Shown: one piece after another, positions 7,251-14,070 of the stretch
How positions within the stretch are numbered: position 1 is the first letter of the stretch
How the letters are laid out: every line of letters starts with the position of its first letter
DNA from: a virus
Virus record (IMG/VR): IMGVR_UViG_3300042691_019380
Span: 28,856 to 92,855 of that record
Direction: 5' to 3' (one strand)
DNA length: 64,000 nt
The notes under the pieces: generated by a model
Told to the model about the DNA's origin: nothing
Database searches by the model: none
The model's input: the letters and a program-made list of their open reading frames with translations, nothing else
Translations under genes and position numbers: made by a program

Positions 7251-7901
7251 TCAAGTCTGTGACGTCAGATGCTCGATGTCGCGGGCTTGTCGACGCAGTC
7301 GAGACTGCGTCGACGCCGAGAGTGCGTGGCATGTCGTGTACTGCTTAGAAACCGCGTCCCACACTCGCACGGTTCCGTCGCTGGAGATGGCGATCCGGTT
7401 CCACCGAATGCCATCTGCGTAGAACGCCCGGCACCGTGCCAAGATCACGCGATCGGCGTGCGACTCGCGAGCCTCTCCGCTCGCGAGCAGTCTATCGACG
7501 GTGCCGTACTCGCTGCGAGCCCAGTGCGTGTTTCGGGAGCCTCCGCACTTGTACGGCTCGCGAATCTCGCACCACAGTCCGCCGAGAGTGTCGCCAGTGC
7601 CGAAGTCGATCCACCGCACGACGGCAGTCTTCTCTAATTTGCCCGACGGGGTATAGCACGGCAGGCTGTCGATGAACGCCAGTTCGTCGGCGAGAGACTT
7701 GGTAGTCTCCTCGAACTCGACGATCGTCTCTGACTCAACTCGACGAATCGGCTGCTGACTCTCCGTGAGCCGAATCTTCCAGAGCCAGCGTCCGCCGTCC
7801 TTGCGGCGAGACACAACTTCGGCATTCACGTAGCGATCTCGCCAGAAGTGCGGGAACGTCGTGCCGATCTCGATCTTGGGTCGCTTGGTCTTCACTGGCA
7901 T
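7251..7901 (-). CDS. Hypothetical protein, strand-rich
   Basis: 216 residues. ATG 7901 follows AAGGAGAC directly; the frame runs upstream through the repeated junction sequence, which looks non-coding. Rich in Trp, Arg and short strands (WRDRYVNAEVVSRRKDGG, RWLWKIRL), with CRAFYADGIRWNRIAIS near residue 165. It may be a small RNA- or DNA-associated fold, but no family is recognised. Confidence 0.5.
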   Translation of the reverse strand: MPVKTKRPKIEIGTTFPHFWRDRYVNAEVVSRRKDGGRWLWKIRLTESQQPIRRVESETIVEFEETTKSLADELAFIDSLPCYTPSGKLEKTAVVRWIDFGTGDTLGGLWCEIREPYKCGGSRNTHWARSEYGTVDRLLASGEARESHADRVILARCRAFYADGIRWNRIAISSDGTVRVWDAVSKQYTTCHALSASTQSRLRRQARDIEHLTSQT

Positions 7902-7919
7902 GTCTCCTTGAGGGTGATG

Positions 7920-7929
7920 GTGTCCGAAC
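7920..7929 (-). promoter_or_regulatory. Junction motif GTGTCCGAAC with AGACTTG repeats
   Basis: This is the 10-bp motif with the GTTCGGACAC variant. It is preceded on the coding strand by AGACTTGCAAGACTTG (7929-7944) and followed by CATCACCCTCAAGGAG, the same layout as the junctions at 9019-9070 and 9330-9386. Confidence 0.55.
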
Positions 7930-7943
7930 AAGTCTTGCAAGTC

Positions 7944-8201
7944 TCAGCGGCACTGCGAGATTGCCCGAGCGGCTTGCCCGACCCAGCCGAGCCCGTGCGA
8001 ACCAACTCGAACCAGCGACGTGTCGCCGTCCCTTCCGACCGTCTCGACGTACCCGAGTTCGTAGCACTTGTACCACGTTCTGGAGGCGATCCCTTCCGGC
8101 CGCTTGCAGCAGTTGGTGCCGAGCCGCCTGCACTCCGCGTCGATCTTGCCGATCGCCGACAACTGAGCGTTGCTTGGCCTGCGGGTCTTTCTGTGTCGCA
8201 T
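7944..8201 (-). CDS. Hypothetical small protein, possible winged-helix-like
   Basis: 85 residues from ATG 8201, with GGAG 8 bases upstream. Arg/Lys-rich start (MRHRKTRRPSNAQLSAI), then helices with two adjacent cysteines and TWYKCYELGYVETVGRDGD, which reads like the helix-strand-wing portion of a small DNA-binding fold. That is an impression only. Confidence 0.5.
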   Translation of the reverse strand: MRHRKTRRPSNAQLSAIGKIDAECRRLGTNCCKRPEGIASRTWYKCYELGYVETVGRDGDTSLVRVGSHGLGWVGQAARAISQCR

Positions 8202-8229
8202 CGTCGTGTCTCCGGTGAGGTGTGGGATC

Positions 8230-8239
8230 GTGTCCGAAC
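8230..8239 (-). promoter_or_regulatory. Oriented motif GTGTCCGAAC
   Basis: In the 40-bp gap between the 8242-8487 stop and the 7944-8201 start. It has the same core as the sites at 7920 and 9046 but lacks the AGACTTG pair. Confidence 0.5.
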
Positions 8240-8241
8240 AG

Positions 8242-8487
8242 TCAGCGTGCCAGGAACTTCTCTGCAATGGCCTTCGCGGCGGCGAGGCTGCTCGCGGTGT
8301 CGATTTGCTTTGCGACTCCAGCCTCGTTTGCGATGACGCGGTAGAACCGCCCCTTGCTCCATCCACGGAGGTTGTCGCCGGTTGTTCCGTAATCGCCGCA
8401 CACAGAGACGCGACCGGAGGCGTGCCGGTACGAAGGGGCGACGCCCCACCGCTGCACCCACTCTCCGATCTTGATCCAAGTTGTCAT
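8242..8487 (-). CDS. Small protein, member of a local paralogue set
   Basis: 81 residues, start ATG 8487 with AAAGGG upstream. It begins with MTTWIKIGEWV and ends with a helix AAAKAIAEKFLAR. The layout (Trp-polar N-terminus, strands with GR.Y, C-terminal A-K helix) is shared with the 9070-9330 and 9931-10134 proteins. It is the first gene after a strong promoter (8529-8557). Function unknown. Confidence 0.55.
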   Translation of the reverse strand: MTTWIKIGEWVQRWGVAPSYRHASGRVSVCGDYGTTGDNLRGWSKGRFYRVIANEAGVAKQIDTASSLAAAKAIAEKFLAR

Positions 8488-8528
8488 CGTCGTCCCTTTC
8501 GTTTCCAGTCGTTCACTCTTCTACGACA

Positions 8529-8580
8529 AGTATCGGGGATGCCAGAAGTAAAGTCAAGGGAAATCTTTTGGCTATGACAC
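8529..8580 (-). promoter_or_regulatory. Sigma70-type promoter P1 with upstream operator half-site
   Basis: On the minus strand TTGACT (8552-8557), a 17-base spacer and GATACT (8529-8534). GTGTCATA lies upstream at 8573-8580. It is the most diverged of five related promoters: its right operator half reads TGACTT instead of TGACAC. Drives the gene starting at 8487. Confidence 0.8.
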
Positions 8581-8593
8581 AAGCGGGGAATGC

Positions 8594-9019
8594 CTACGAC
8601 GCATCGTATGCGTCGACGACGTCCTGCACGGTCAACTTGCCCTTGGCGAGCAGATGCTTGACCGCGTACTCACAGATACAGCCGACCGAGACTCCGCACT
8701 CCTCGGCGGCTTCGGCGAGGGTCTGGGGTCCGCAACTATCGCGAGGGTCGAGTCTTGCGAAGACTTTATTCAAGTCTGCCGGGACGAATACAGCACTGCA
8801 TCCGCTGCGGTACTCCGTGGTTTTCCGCACCTCTTCGACTCCGTCGATCACGCACTTCTGCTCGTAGTCGACGGCGTGAATCACGACGCCAGCCGCGAAC
8901 TTTTTGATGCCACGCAGCCCGTACTTGCACCGCTTGTCGTGGTGCGGATTGGGAACGTCCTCTGTCAGAGTGAAGAACCGGCTCACGACGGCTTCGCGGG
9001 GCCCGATGGTGATGCTCAT
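8594..9019 (-). CDS. Hypothetical protein with cysteines and possible HTH
   Basis: 141 residues from ATG 9019, with AAAGGA upstream; the frame before this is junction repeat sequence. About 8 Cys and His residues are spread over the chain, and the C-terminal part (TLAEAAEECGVSVGCICEYAVKH) has the look of a helix-turn-helix. It may be a small regulator; not recognised as a named family. Confidence 0.5.
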   Translation of the reverse strand: MSITIGPREAVVSRFFTLTEDVPNPHHDKRCKYGLRGIKKFAAGVVIHAVDYEQKCVIDGVEEVRKTTEYRSGCSAVFVPADLNKVFARLDPRDSCGPQTLAEAAEECGVSVGCICEYAVKHLLAKGKLTVQDVVDAYDAS

Positions 9020-9045
9020 GGGTTTGGTGTCCTTTGGTCTTGATG

Positions 9046-9055
9046 GTGTCCGAAC
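9046..9055 (-). promoter_or_regulatory. Junction motif GTGTCCGAAC with AGACTTG repeats
   Basis: The same junction cassette as at 7920: AGACTTGCAAGACTTG on the coding strand (9055-9070) runs straight into the motif, then CATCA and a Shine-Dalgarno. It begins at the stop of the upstream gene. Confidence 0.55.
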
Positions 9056-9069
9056 AAGTCTTGCAAGTC

Positions 9070-9330
9070 TCAGTTCCGCCACGTTCCGAACTTCTTGGCT
9101 GCCTGCTTCGCGCCCGACACGGTCTGGAACGAGCCAGAGAACTGGCGGACGCCGTCGCTGCTGATGAACGTGAGCCCGTAGGGCTTGCCGATTGTGTTCA
9201 CGAACTCGATCACGAAGGCGCCGTCGCCAGCCCATTCAAACGGGCCGCAAGACGAGTAGACCGTCTCGCCGACCTTTCGGTGGCCCTTGCTGACTTCGTG
9301 CCGAGTCCACTTGATCGTGTTGGTCTTCAC
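9070..9330 (-). CDS. Small protein, member of a local paralogue set
   Basis: 86 residues from GTG 9330 with AAGGAGA upstream; the ATG found further upstream falls in the junction repeat. It begins KTNTIKWTRHEVSKGHRK and ends SGAKQAAKKFGTWRN, parallel to the 9931-10134 protein (TKIKWTEV ... EGAKRAAWRS). Likely a small alpha-beta domain; function unknown. Confidence 0.55.
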   Translation of the reverse strand: MKTNTIKWTRHEVSKGHRKVGETVYSSCGPFEWAGDGAFVIEFVNTIGKPYGLTFISSDGVRQFSGSFQTVSGAKQAAKKFGTWRN

Positions 9331-9360
9331 GGGATGTCTCCTTGGGTCTTGAGGGTGATG

Positions 9361-9370
9361 GCGTCCGAAC
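9361..9370 (-). promoter_or_regulatory. Junction motif GCGTCCGAAC with AGACTTG repeats
   Basis: Third copy of the junction cassette, with two AGACTTG units (9370-9386) 10 bases apart. The motif has one change (GCG for GTG on the plus strand). Confidence 0.45.
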
Positions 9371-9378
9371 AAGTCTCT

Positions 9379-9816
9379 TCAAGTCTCGTCGACGATCTCG
9401 ATCGCGGCAGCGTACGCCGCCGGTCTGGCGTCCGAGTTGTCGCACCTGTGCCCCCAGCGGTCGCGGCGGCTCAGGCCGGTGTTGGGGTGCAGGAGACGGT
9501 AGGCTTCGCGGCGAGCCGCCTCGGCGTCGGCGCGGAGCCCGACGGCATGGAGAGCGTGATAGCCGTAGTCGGGCCTCTCGCCTCCCCAGCCGATCGCCTT
9601 GGCCCGTATCGGGTCATCGGCGGCGTAGGCCGCACGCTCGCAGACCACGACGGCCTTGGCCCGCTCCGCTCGCTTGCCTCCCAGCAGCACGACGCCGTCG
9701 CGGCTGGCTCCCAGGCCGCGAACCTCGACGAACGTCTTCGAGCCCTTCTTGATCTTCCGGGCCGTGACCGCCGGACTGAACTCGCCGATCAGCGGCTTGC
9801 CGTGTCCAAGAATCAT
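9379..9816 (-). CDS. Hypothetical protein
   Basis: 145 residues, ATG 9816 with AAAGGAG 6 bases upstream. N-terminal strands (RKIKKGSKTFVEVRGLGA), then an Ala/Arg-rich helical half with HALHAVG, two cysteines and CDNSDARPAAYAAAIEIVDET at the end. It is the first gene after promoter P2 and precedes a small-paralogue gene. No family recognised. Confidence 0.5.
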   Translation of the reverse strand: MILGHGKPLIGEFSPAVTARKIKKGSKTFVEVRGLGASRDGVVLLGGKRAERAKAVVVCERAAYAADDPIRAKAIGWGGERPDYGYHALHAVGLRADAEAARREAYRLLHPNTGLSRRDRWGHRCDNSDARPAAYAAAIEIVDET

Positions 9817-9860
9817 GTCTCGCTCCTTTGGTCTCAGGTGTCATTCATTCGTCTACGACA

Positions 9861-9912
9861 AGTATCGGGGATGCCAGGAGTGGTGTCAAGCGAAATCTTC
9901 GGTTTATGACAC
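9861..9912 (-). promoter_or_regulatory. Sigma70-type promoter P2 with inverted-repeat operator
   Basis: TTGACA (9884-9889), 17 bases, GATACT (9861-9866). GTGTCA at 9907-9912 and TGACAC overlapping the -35 form a perfect 6-bp inverted repeat 18 bases apart, with CGAA/TTCG complementarity inside. Drives the gene starting at 9816. Confidence 0.85.
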
Positions 9913-9930
9913 AACTCAAAAAACCACGAA

Positions 9931-10134
9931 CTACCGGCTCCGGCTTCTCCAGGCGGCCCGCTTGGCGCCCTCCAGCGTGGCGTAGATTCCGACAACCTCT
10001 ACGTGCCAGTCTGCGGTGCGGCAGCCGACTGAAAACCTGCGGTCTCCGATCTTGACGATCGAGTAGACGTCACCGCGAGGCGTGGTCGCGTCCAGGCGGC
10101 GATCGCTGACTTCCGTCCACTTGATCTTGGTCAT
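9931..10134 (-). CDS. Small protein, member of a local paralogue set
   Basis: 67 residues, ATG 10134 with the same AAAGGAGCGAGAC leader as the 9816 gene. It begins MTKIKWTEVSDRRLD, has a compact strand core (SIVKIGDRRFSVG) and ends YATLEGAKRAAWRSRSR. It has its own promoter (P3) and terminator module upstream, making it a single-gene unit. Function unknown. Confidence 0.6.
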   Translation of the reverse strand: MTKIKWTEVSDRRLDATTPRGDVYSIVKIGDRRFSVGCRTADWHVEVVGIYATLEGAKRAAWRSRSR

Positions 10135-10178
10135 GTCTCGCTCCTTTGGTCTCAGGTGTCATTCACTCGTCTGCGACA

Positions 10179-10230
10179 AGTATAGGGGATGCCAGGAGTG
10201 GTGTCAAGCGAAATCTTCGGTTTATGACAC
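10179..10230 (-). promoter_or_regulatory. Sigma70-type promoter P3 with inverted-repeat operator
   Basis: TTGACA (10202-10207), 17 bases, TATACT (10179-10184). The operator GTGTCA-N18-TGACAC is identical to that of P2 including the inner bases. A bidirectional terminator lies immediately upstream. Confidence 0.9.
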
Positions 10231-10236
10231 AACTCA

Positions 10237-10271
10237 AAAACCCCTGTTTTTCGGCCAAAAACAGGGGTTTT
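10237..10271 (-). terminator. Bidirectional terminator next to P3
   Basis: A 15-bp perfect stem (AAAACCCCTGTTTTT and its complement) with a 5-base loop CGGCC. Flanking A and T runs let it act in both directions. The stop codon of the 10270-10563 gene overlaps its edge. A near-identical copy is at 18138-18172. Confidence 0.9.
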
Positions 10272-10563
10272 AGGACCGGCTTTTCCCGGCCTTGTCGGGC
10301 TTGAACCCCTGCGGCAGTTGCCCCATGCCTCGACGGCCCTCCTTCGCCGCCTGGGCTCTCGCTACTGCCTGGGCCTTTTTGTAGGCCTTGACCTCCTCCA
10401 GATCGAACGCCGTCGACCGTGGTCCGAGTCGCCACGTAGTCAGCCGTCCCGTATTCGCAAGCCACCTCATGTTGCTCATCGAGCAGCCGAGGACCTTCGC
10501 CGCTTCGCGAGTCATTACGAGCGTCCGATTGCCCGGTGGCGTTGCCAGTACTTTTTCAGCCAT
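10270..10563 (-). CDS. Helix-turn-helix DNA-binding protein (HTH_17/excisionase type)
   Basis: 97 residues, ATG 10563 with GAGGAG 9 bases upstream. Residues 15-60 (MTREAAKVLGCSMSNMRWLA, then NTGRLTTWRLG and FDLEEVKAYKK) match the short MerR-like winged HTH seen in excisionases and small phage regulators. The C-terminus is a basic low-complexity tail. It could regulate the repeated promoters nearby; that is inference. It ends in the terminator that precedes P3. Confidence 0.75.
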   Translation of the reverse strand: MAEKVLATPPGNRTLVMTREAAKVLGCSMSNMRWLANTGRLTTWRLGPRSTAFDLEEVKAYKKAQAVARAQAAKEGRRGMGQLPQGFKPDKAGKSRS

Positions 10564-10798
10564 GGTGCTGTTCTCCTCGTAATGAAAGAGACCTCTCGAT
10601 CGTCCCAATTGAGCGGTCGACCTCCAGATCGCCCGCGTGTTCTTTCAGCAGAGCCAGGACTTTCCTGGCGAATGCGATGTCTCGCATGTAGCAGACTTGC
10701 GAGTCGATGACGTCTGGCGGAGGGAGACTCTCTCGCAGGCCAGCCTTCTCCCACGCCCCGCGCAGCACAATGGTCTTGTAGAACCTTTCGTCGCTCAC
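10556..10798 (-). CDS. Hypothetical helical protein
   Basis: 80 residues from GTG 10798, AAGGAG 8 bases upstream. The GTG overlaps the previous stop (GTGA). A long charged helix is likely in MRDIAFARKVLALLKEHAGDL. It overlaps the next gene by 8 bases. No family recognised. Confidence 0.5.
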   Translation of the reverse strand: MSDERFYKTIVLRGAWEKAGLRESLPPPDVIDSQVCYMRDIAFARKVLALLKEHAGDLEVDRSIGTIERSLSLRGEQHHG

Positions 10799-10995
10799 GT
10801 TGCTCTCTCCTTCTCGAACTGCTTCGCCATGTCTTCTGCCGTCGCTGGCTTGAGAAGCCTGACGAGATGATGCTGGCCGCAGCCGCAGTAAGCCTTGTCG
10901 TCCCCCTTGGTGGAGAACACGACGCGGCCTGTGGTCGGGCAGTAGCCGAACGCTTCGCACACAGCGCGGAAGTACTCGCTCAGTTCAAGGGCCAT
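10795..10995 (-). CDS. Hypothetical small protein with CxC pair
   Basis: 66 residues, ATG 10995. It contains FGYCPTTG and, further on, YCGCGQHHLVRLL, giving Cys and His residues spaced for a possible metal site. It overlaps the upstream gene by 16 bases and the next start by 4. Unknown function. Confidence 0.5.
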   Translation of the reverse strand: MALELSEYFRAVCEAFGYCPTTGRVVFSTKGDDKAYCGCGQHHLVRLLKPATAEDMAKQFEKERAT

Positions 10996-11384
10996 GGCCG
11001 AATGCTCCAGTAGAATCGGGCTCGCTCCTCGGTCTCGAAAGACTCTCTCGCGATCGAGCCGTTCACGCAGATGCCCCAGCCGTCGCCTACGTTGACGAAG
11101 ACCGGCTCGTCTTTTTGTATGCCAATGAGTTTCTCGTACGCCGACGCGAACACGACTTGCACTTCGGGCGGCAGAGTCTCGATGGGGACGGACTTGAGGT
11201 ACTTGTGCGTCGCAGCGCAGAGCGCTGCCGCGTGCGATGCAGTGAGTTGCGGGTCGTCTAGGTCGAGCCTTGCTCTCGCGTCTTTGACTTGAGACTTGAA
11301 AGTCTGTGGGACAGCGCCGTGCTTCTCCAAGACGTCAACGATGCACCGCAGGCTCACGGCCTCTTTCTCTGTGAAGGTCTTCAT
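10980..11384 (-). CDS. Hypothetical protein
   Basis: 134 residues, ATG 11384 with GGAG 8 bases upstream. The N-terminus (KTFTEKEAVSLRCIVDVLEK) is helical with a coiled segment. The C-terminal part, VFVNVGDGWGICVNGSIARE followed by FETEERARFYWS, reads as a small alpha-beta domain. In the minus-strand operon between two other unknown genes. Confidence 0.5.
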   Translation of the reverse strand: MKTFTEKEAVSLRCIVDVLEKHGAVPQTFKSQVKDARARLDLDDPQLTASHAAALCAATHKYLKSVPIETLPPEVQVVFASAYEKLIGIQKDEPVFVNVGDGWGICVNGSIARESFETEERARFYWSIRPWPLN

Positions 11385-11389
11385 GTCAG

Positions 11390-11800
11390 TCACTCCGTGA
11401 TGGGCTCGTGCGTGCCGCCGAAGAAACTCGACGGCGGTCGCGGCAGTTGCCGCAGGAACTCCCACAGTCCAGCCAGGGTCGTCGTGTAGATGTCCTCGAT
11501 CTCGATTCGTCCGTCGTCGGGCTGCTCGACCATGGTCCGGATCACCACAGACTTGGCAGTCACGTGGGCCTCGATCGTGCATCGCTCGTAGACAGGGTCT
11601 TGGACAACGATCGCGAAGTACGGCTCCTCGTCCGGGTCGTAGTCTCCGGAGTCGGGTTGCGGTCCAGCACGCTCCTCCATGATCGTGTCGTTGAACGGCA
11701 GGAGACTCGCGCGGGCCACCACAAGCCCTGGGGCGAACTCCCGCACGTACCGTAGGCTCTCGTTGATCGAGTCGGCGACTGACTTTTTCTTCTTGGTCAC
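11390..11800 (-). CDS. Hypothetical protein
   Basis: 136 residues from GTG 11800 (AAAGGA upstream), overlapping the previous stop as GTGA. Basic start (TKKKKSVADSI), acidic middle (GDYDPDEEPYFAIVV) and a strand-rich C-terminal half with an ends-in-loop FFGGTHEPITE. No signal peptide. Not recognised. Confidence 0.5.
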   Translation of the reverse strand: MTKKKKSVADSINESLRYVREFAPGLVVARASLLPFNDTIMEERAGPQPDSGDYDPDEEPYFAIVVQDPVYERCTIEAHVTAKSVVIRTMVEQPDDGRIEIEDIYTTTLAGLWEFLRQLPRPPSSFFGGTHEPITE

Positions 11801-12156
11801 GACGGTTGTCCTTTCACTGCGAGTTGCGATGCCAGCGAGACGCACTCGTTGCGGACGTAGTCCTCGTCTCGGAAAACTCCAGACTGACCGATGCCAAGCC
11901 TTTCAAGCCCCGGAACGGCGTCACCGGCGTGAGCCGTGTCGAAGCCCAGCCACCAGCGGTCGCCGTCCTGCTCCTCCCACGGAAGCCTCCAGTCGGACCA
12001 CGTCACGCCACCGTGGACGTCCAGTTCGTGGTCAACGAACTTGACGCCCTCCGGTGCCTGCACGTAGCCGTTGTAATTTTTGAGCAGCGGCCCGCCCCAG
12101 GCGATCACGCACTTCAGACCGTGCGACTCAAACTCAGCGACGATGCGATCGTTCAC
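11797..12156 (-). CDS. Conserved phage protein with WWLGFDTAHAGD motif
   Basis: 119 residues from GTG 12156, AAGGAG 8 bases upstream. It contains CVIAWGG, GYVQAPEG, DVHGGVTW and WWLGFDTAHAGD in order. That set is recurrent in small phage and plasmid proteins of unknown function and makes this a real gene. The His/Asp pattern (HGG, GFDTAH) hints at a metal or hydrolase site, unproven. Confidence 0.65.
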   Translation of the reverse strand: MNDRIVAEFESHGLKCVIAWGGPLLKNYNGYVQAPEGVKFVDHELDVHGGVTWSDWRLPWEEQDGDRWWLGFDTAHAGDAVPGLERLGIGQSGVFRDEDYVRNECVSLASQLAVKGQPS

Positions 12157-12587
12157 GATTTGATCTCCTTTGCAAGTTGCAGCAAACGCGAATGGTCAGA
12201 CAGGATCAGGACGACGTCGGCCAGATTCCCTTGGTGCCGTGGATGCAGGCACATCTCGGGAAACTTCCAGCCGAACTTCTCTCCCTTGAGAATCAGACGC
12301 AGCGAGAGGTCGAGCAGGCCAGCGACATGCTGGCACCCGACTTCGCACTCGTCGAGGTTCTCCTTCGTGACCGGCCTGTCGAAGTCGTGAAACACGACAC
12401 CGAACAGGCGAGCCACGAACGGATCAATCGTGTCGAGGGCACGAAAGTGCGAGAGCGAGTCCTCGGGCGTGATCATCTTCCTCTCGGGATAGGCCGACTG
12501 GCCGAAAGTCCGATTGAAGACCAACGTCACGCGGCTGGTGCCGATCTCGTGCTTCGTGTTGTCGAACGCTGCGGGTTCCGTGTCCAT
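12153..12587 (-). CDS. Hypothetical protein
   Basis: 144 residues, ATG 12587. No good Shine-Dalgarno is visible, and the start codon lies within a variant of the 10-bp motif (TATGGACACG on the coding strand). Mixed alpha-beta composition with a His-rich C-terminal half (MCLHPRHQGNLADVVLIL). The stop overlaps the next GTG by 4 bases. Not recognised. Confidence 0.5.
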   Translation of the reverse strand: MDTEPAAFDNTKHEIGTSRVTLVFNRTFGQSAYPERKMITPEDSLSHFRALDTIDPFVARLFGVVFHDFDRPVTKENLDECEVGCQHVAGLLDLSLRLILKGEKFGWKFPEMCLHPRHQGNLADVVLILSDHSRLLQLAKEIKS

Positions 12588-12589
12588 AT
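12580..12589 (-). promoter_or_regulatory. Motif variant GTGTCCATAT at a start codon
   Basis: It differs from the core only at the last base and overlaps the ATG of the 12153-12587 gene. The gene has no clear Shine-Dalgarno. Confidence 0.35.
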
Positions 12590-12618
12590 AAGTAACCTAC
12601 GCATGTCGTGAGTATTGG

Positions 12619-13311
12619 TCAACCGACTTCTATCCCATCCCGATTCGCAAACACGCGACTGACTTGCTCCGTATACCCAGGTTGCAGCCTCTCGATCATC
12701 GGCAAGTACTGCTCGTTGGGAACTCCGTGGCCGACCTCGAAGTCTGGCCGGTCTCCGAAAATCCACGCGATGATCGAGCGATACTTGCTGCCGCAGATTT
12801 TGTAGTTAATGCACGAGATAGACGGGTCCATGCAGGCCCAGGCCAAGTCTCGCTGCTTCGCCAAGTCTATGGTCGCATGACGAGTGATCGCCTCGGGCTG
12901 CACGGTGCCACGATGGGCGACGTTGCCGAGATGGTCGATGCTCGCTTGAGCCAAGTCTCCGTAGTACAGGATCGTGTCGCGGACCTTCGGGTGAACTTCG
13001 CTCAGGGGCCGCTTCTCGGTCTGCGAGATCGCCTGGGCGACGAAGTCCTCGTCGGGGAACAGTTTGGTCTCGTCGAGTAGGCTCGCGTCGACCTCGACGA
13101 TCAGGGCCTTCTCGCCGTTCTTTGTGTCGGCTGCGTTCCAAGCGAAGTACGGCGCGTACGCCGTTGTCAGGTACGCGAAGTCCGGACGGCTCGGGTACGC
13201 CTCCCAGTTCCCTTTTCGTCGCGTGCCTCGCGGCTTGATGCCGTAGGACATGATGCGAGTCAGGTGCCTGCTCGTCGTGCCGTGATAGAGCCGATTTACG
13301 TTGATGGTCAC
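12619..13311 (-). CDS. ADP-ribosyltransferase-fold phage protein (putative)
   Basis: 230 residues, ATG 13311. It starts MTINVNRLYHGTTSRHL, then IMSYGIKPRG, SRPDFAYLTTAYAPYF and ALIVEVDAS, which is the order of ART/KptA-like folds: LYHGT for NAD binding, a second strand YLT, and VEVD. The usual catalytic Glu or Asp is not clear beyond FPDEDF. Possible roles are protein or nucleic-acid ADP-ribosylation or RNA 2'-phosphotransfer. No partner is adjacent. The fold assignment is by motif only. Confidence 0.55.
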   Translation of the reverse strand: MTINVNRLYHGTTSRHLTRIMSYGIKPRGTRRKGNWEAYPSRPDFAYLTTAYAPYFAWNAADTKNGEKALIVEVDASLLDETKLFPDEDFVAQAISQTEKRPLSEVHPKVRDTILYYGDLAQASIDHLGNVAHRGTVQPEAITRHATIDLAKQRDLAWACMDPSISCINYKICGSKYRSIIAWIFGDRPDFEVGHGVPNEQYLPMIERLQPGYTEQVSRVFANRDGIEVG

Positions 13312-13315
13312 TGTC

Positions 13316-13450
13316 TTACCCTCCCAGCGTGCTGACCAGCGTGTCGATCAAGTCTCGCACGAGTCTTGCAAGTCTTGAGTCCGTTCCGAGTTCCTGCCCT
13401 GCTCGCACGAGCAGGAGAGAGTACAGGAGTTTGTCCAGGGACTGCTTCAT
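13316..13450 (-). CDS. Small protein of 44 residues
   Basis: A short frame (MKQSLDKLLYSLLLVRAGQE, ending DLIDTLVSTLGG) that fills the gap between two genes exactly: its ATG is 4 bases from the upstream stop and its stop is 5 bases before the next start. It looks like an amphipathic helical peptide. Supported by packing and composition only. Confidence 0.5.
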   Translation of the reverse strand: MKQSLDKLLYSLLLVRAGQELGTDSRLARLVRDLIDTLVSTLGG

Positions 13451-13453
13451 GGC

Positions 13454-13738
13454 TCAATACTCGCTCGGAAACAGGACCGTCGTGACGCTGCGATCCCACT
13501 CGGTGATGACCCACACCTTCTCGCCGTCGACTGTGTACGCCGACAAGAGGCGAGCCTCGCCGCTGGCAGCGGCATCGTCGTTGAGTTTCTTGTCCTCGTC
13601 GCAGACGTCTCCCCAGTCCCCAGCGGCATGCCGCTGGAGGCTCCGTGCGATTCCGACGATCCTCGTCTCGGGGTTGTCCTTGGCCCACGAGTCAATGCCA
13701 GCCGTGGCGACAACCTGACCCAGTTCGATGTTCTTCAT
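13454..13738 (-). CDS. Conserved plasmid/phage protein (AGDWGD family)
   Basis: 94 residues, ATG 13738. Contains RHAAGDWGDVCDEDKKLND, ARLLSAYTVDG, KVWVITEWDRS and TTVLFPSEY. This is a widely occurring small-protein family on plasmids, phages and chromosomes whose function is not known; it is often misnamed after restriction subunits. Full length for the family. Confidence 0.8.
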   Translation of the reverse strand: MKNIELGQVVATAGIDSWAKDNPETRIVGIARSLQRHAAGDWGDVCDEDKKLNDDAAASGEARLLSAYTVDGEKVWVITEWDRSVTTVLFPSEY

Positions 13739-14070
13739 TTTGCCACCCCTTCCGCCGCCCTACGGCGGCACTCTTCGATGCACGTCTCGTACTCGCCTCC
13801 CGGCCCGTCGAGGCTCGACGTGCTGAACAGGTGGGCGAGTTGATGGACGATCAGACGCAGGGCTGCGTCGCTGCGGATCGACGTATGACCTACGCCGTCG
13901 CGAAACAAAGCCTGGACATGATCGTGAAGTCTCTTCGTGACCGCCACGGGGTTGCATGCCCCTTGCTGGATCGCGAGTGCGTCTGAATGTCTGCTCACTG
14001 GTTTGGTCTCCTTCTTCTGGAAGTACTCGATCGCTGCTCGCTGCTCGTCTTGGAGTCTCTTGTTTCTCAT
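13735..14070 (-). CDS. Hypothetical protein
   Basis: 111 residues, ATG 14070 overlapping the upstream stop (ATGA). It includes RHSDALAIQQGACNPVAVTK, a segment I recall from other phage proteins, then HVQALFRDG and a His/Cys-containing C-terminal helix. Function unknown. The motif at 14080 lies 10 bases before the start. Confidence 0.55.
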   Translation of the reverse strand: MRNKRLQDEQRAAIEYFQKKETKPVSRHSDALAIQQGACNPVAVTKRLHDHVQALFRDGVGHTSIRSDAALRLIVHQLAHLFSTSSLDGPGGEYETCIEECRRRAAEGVAK

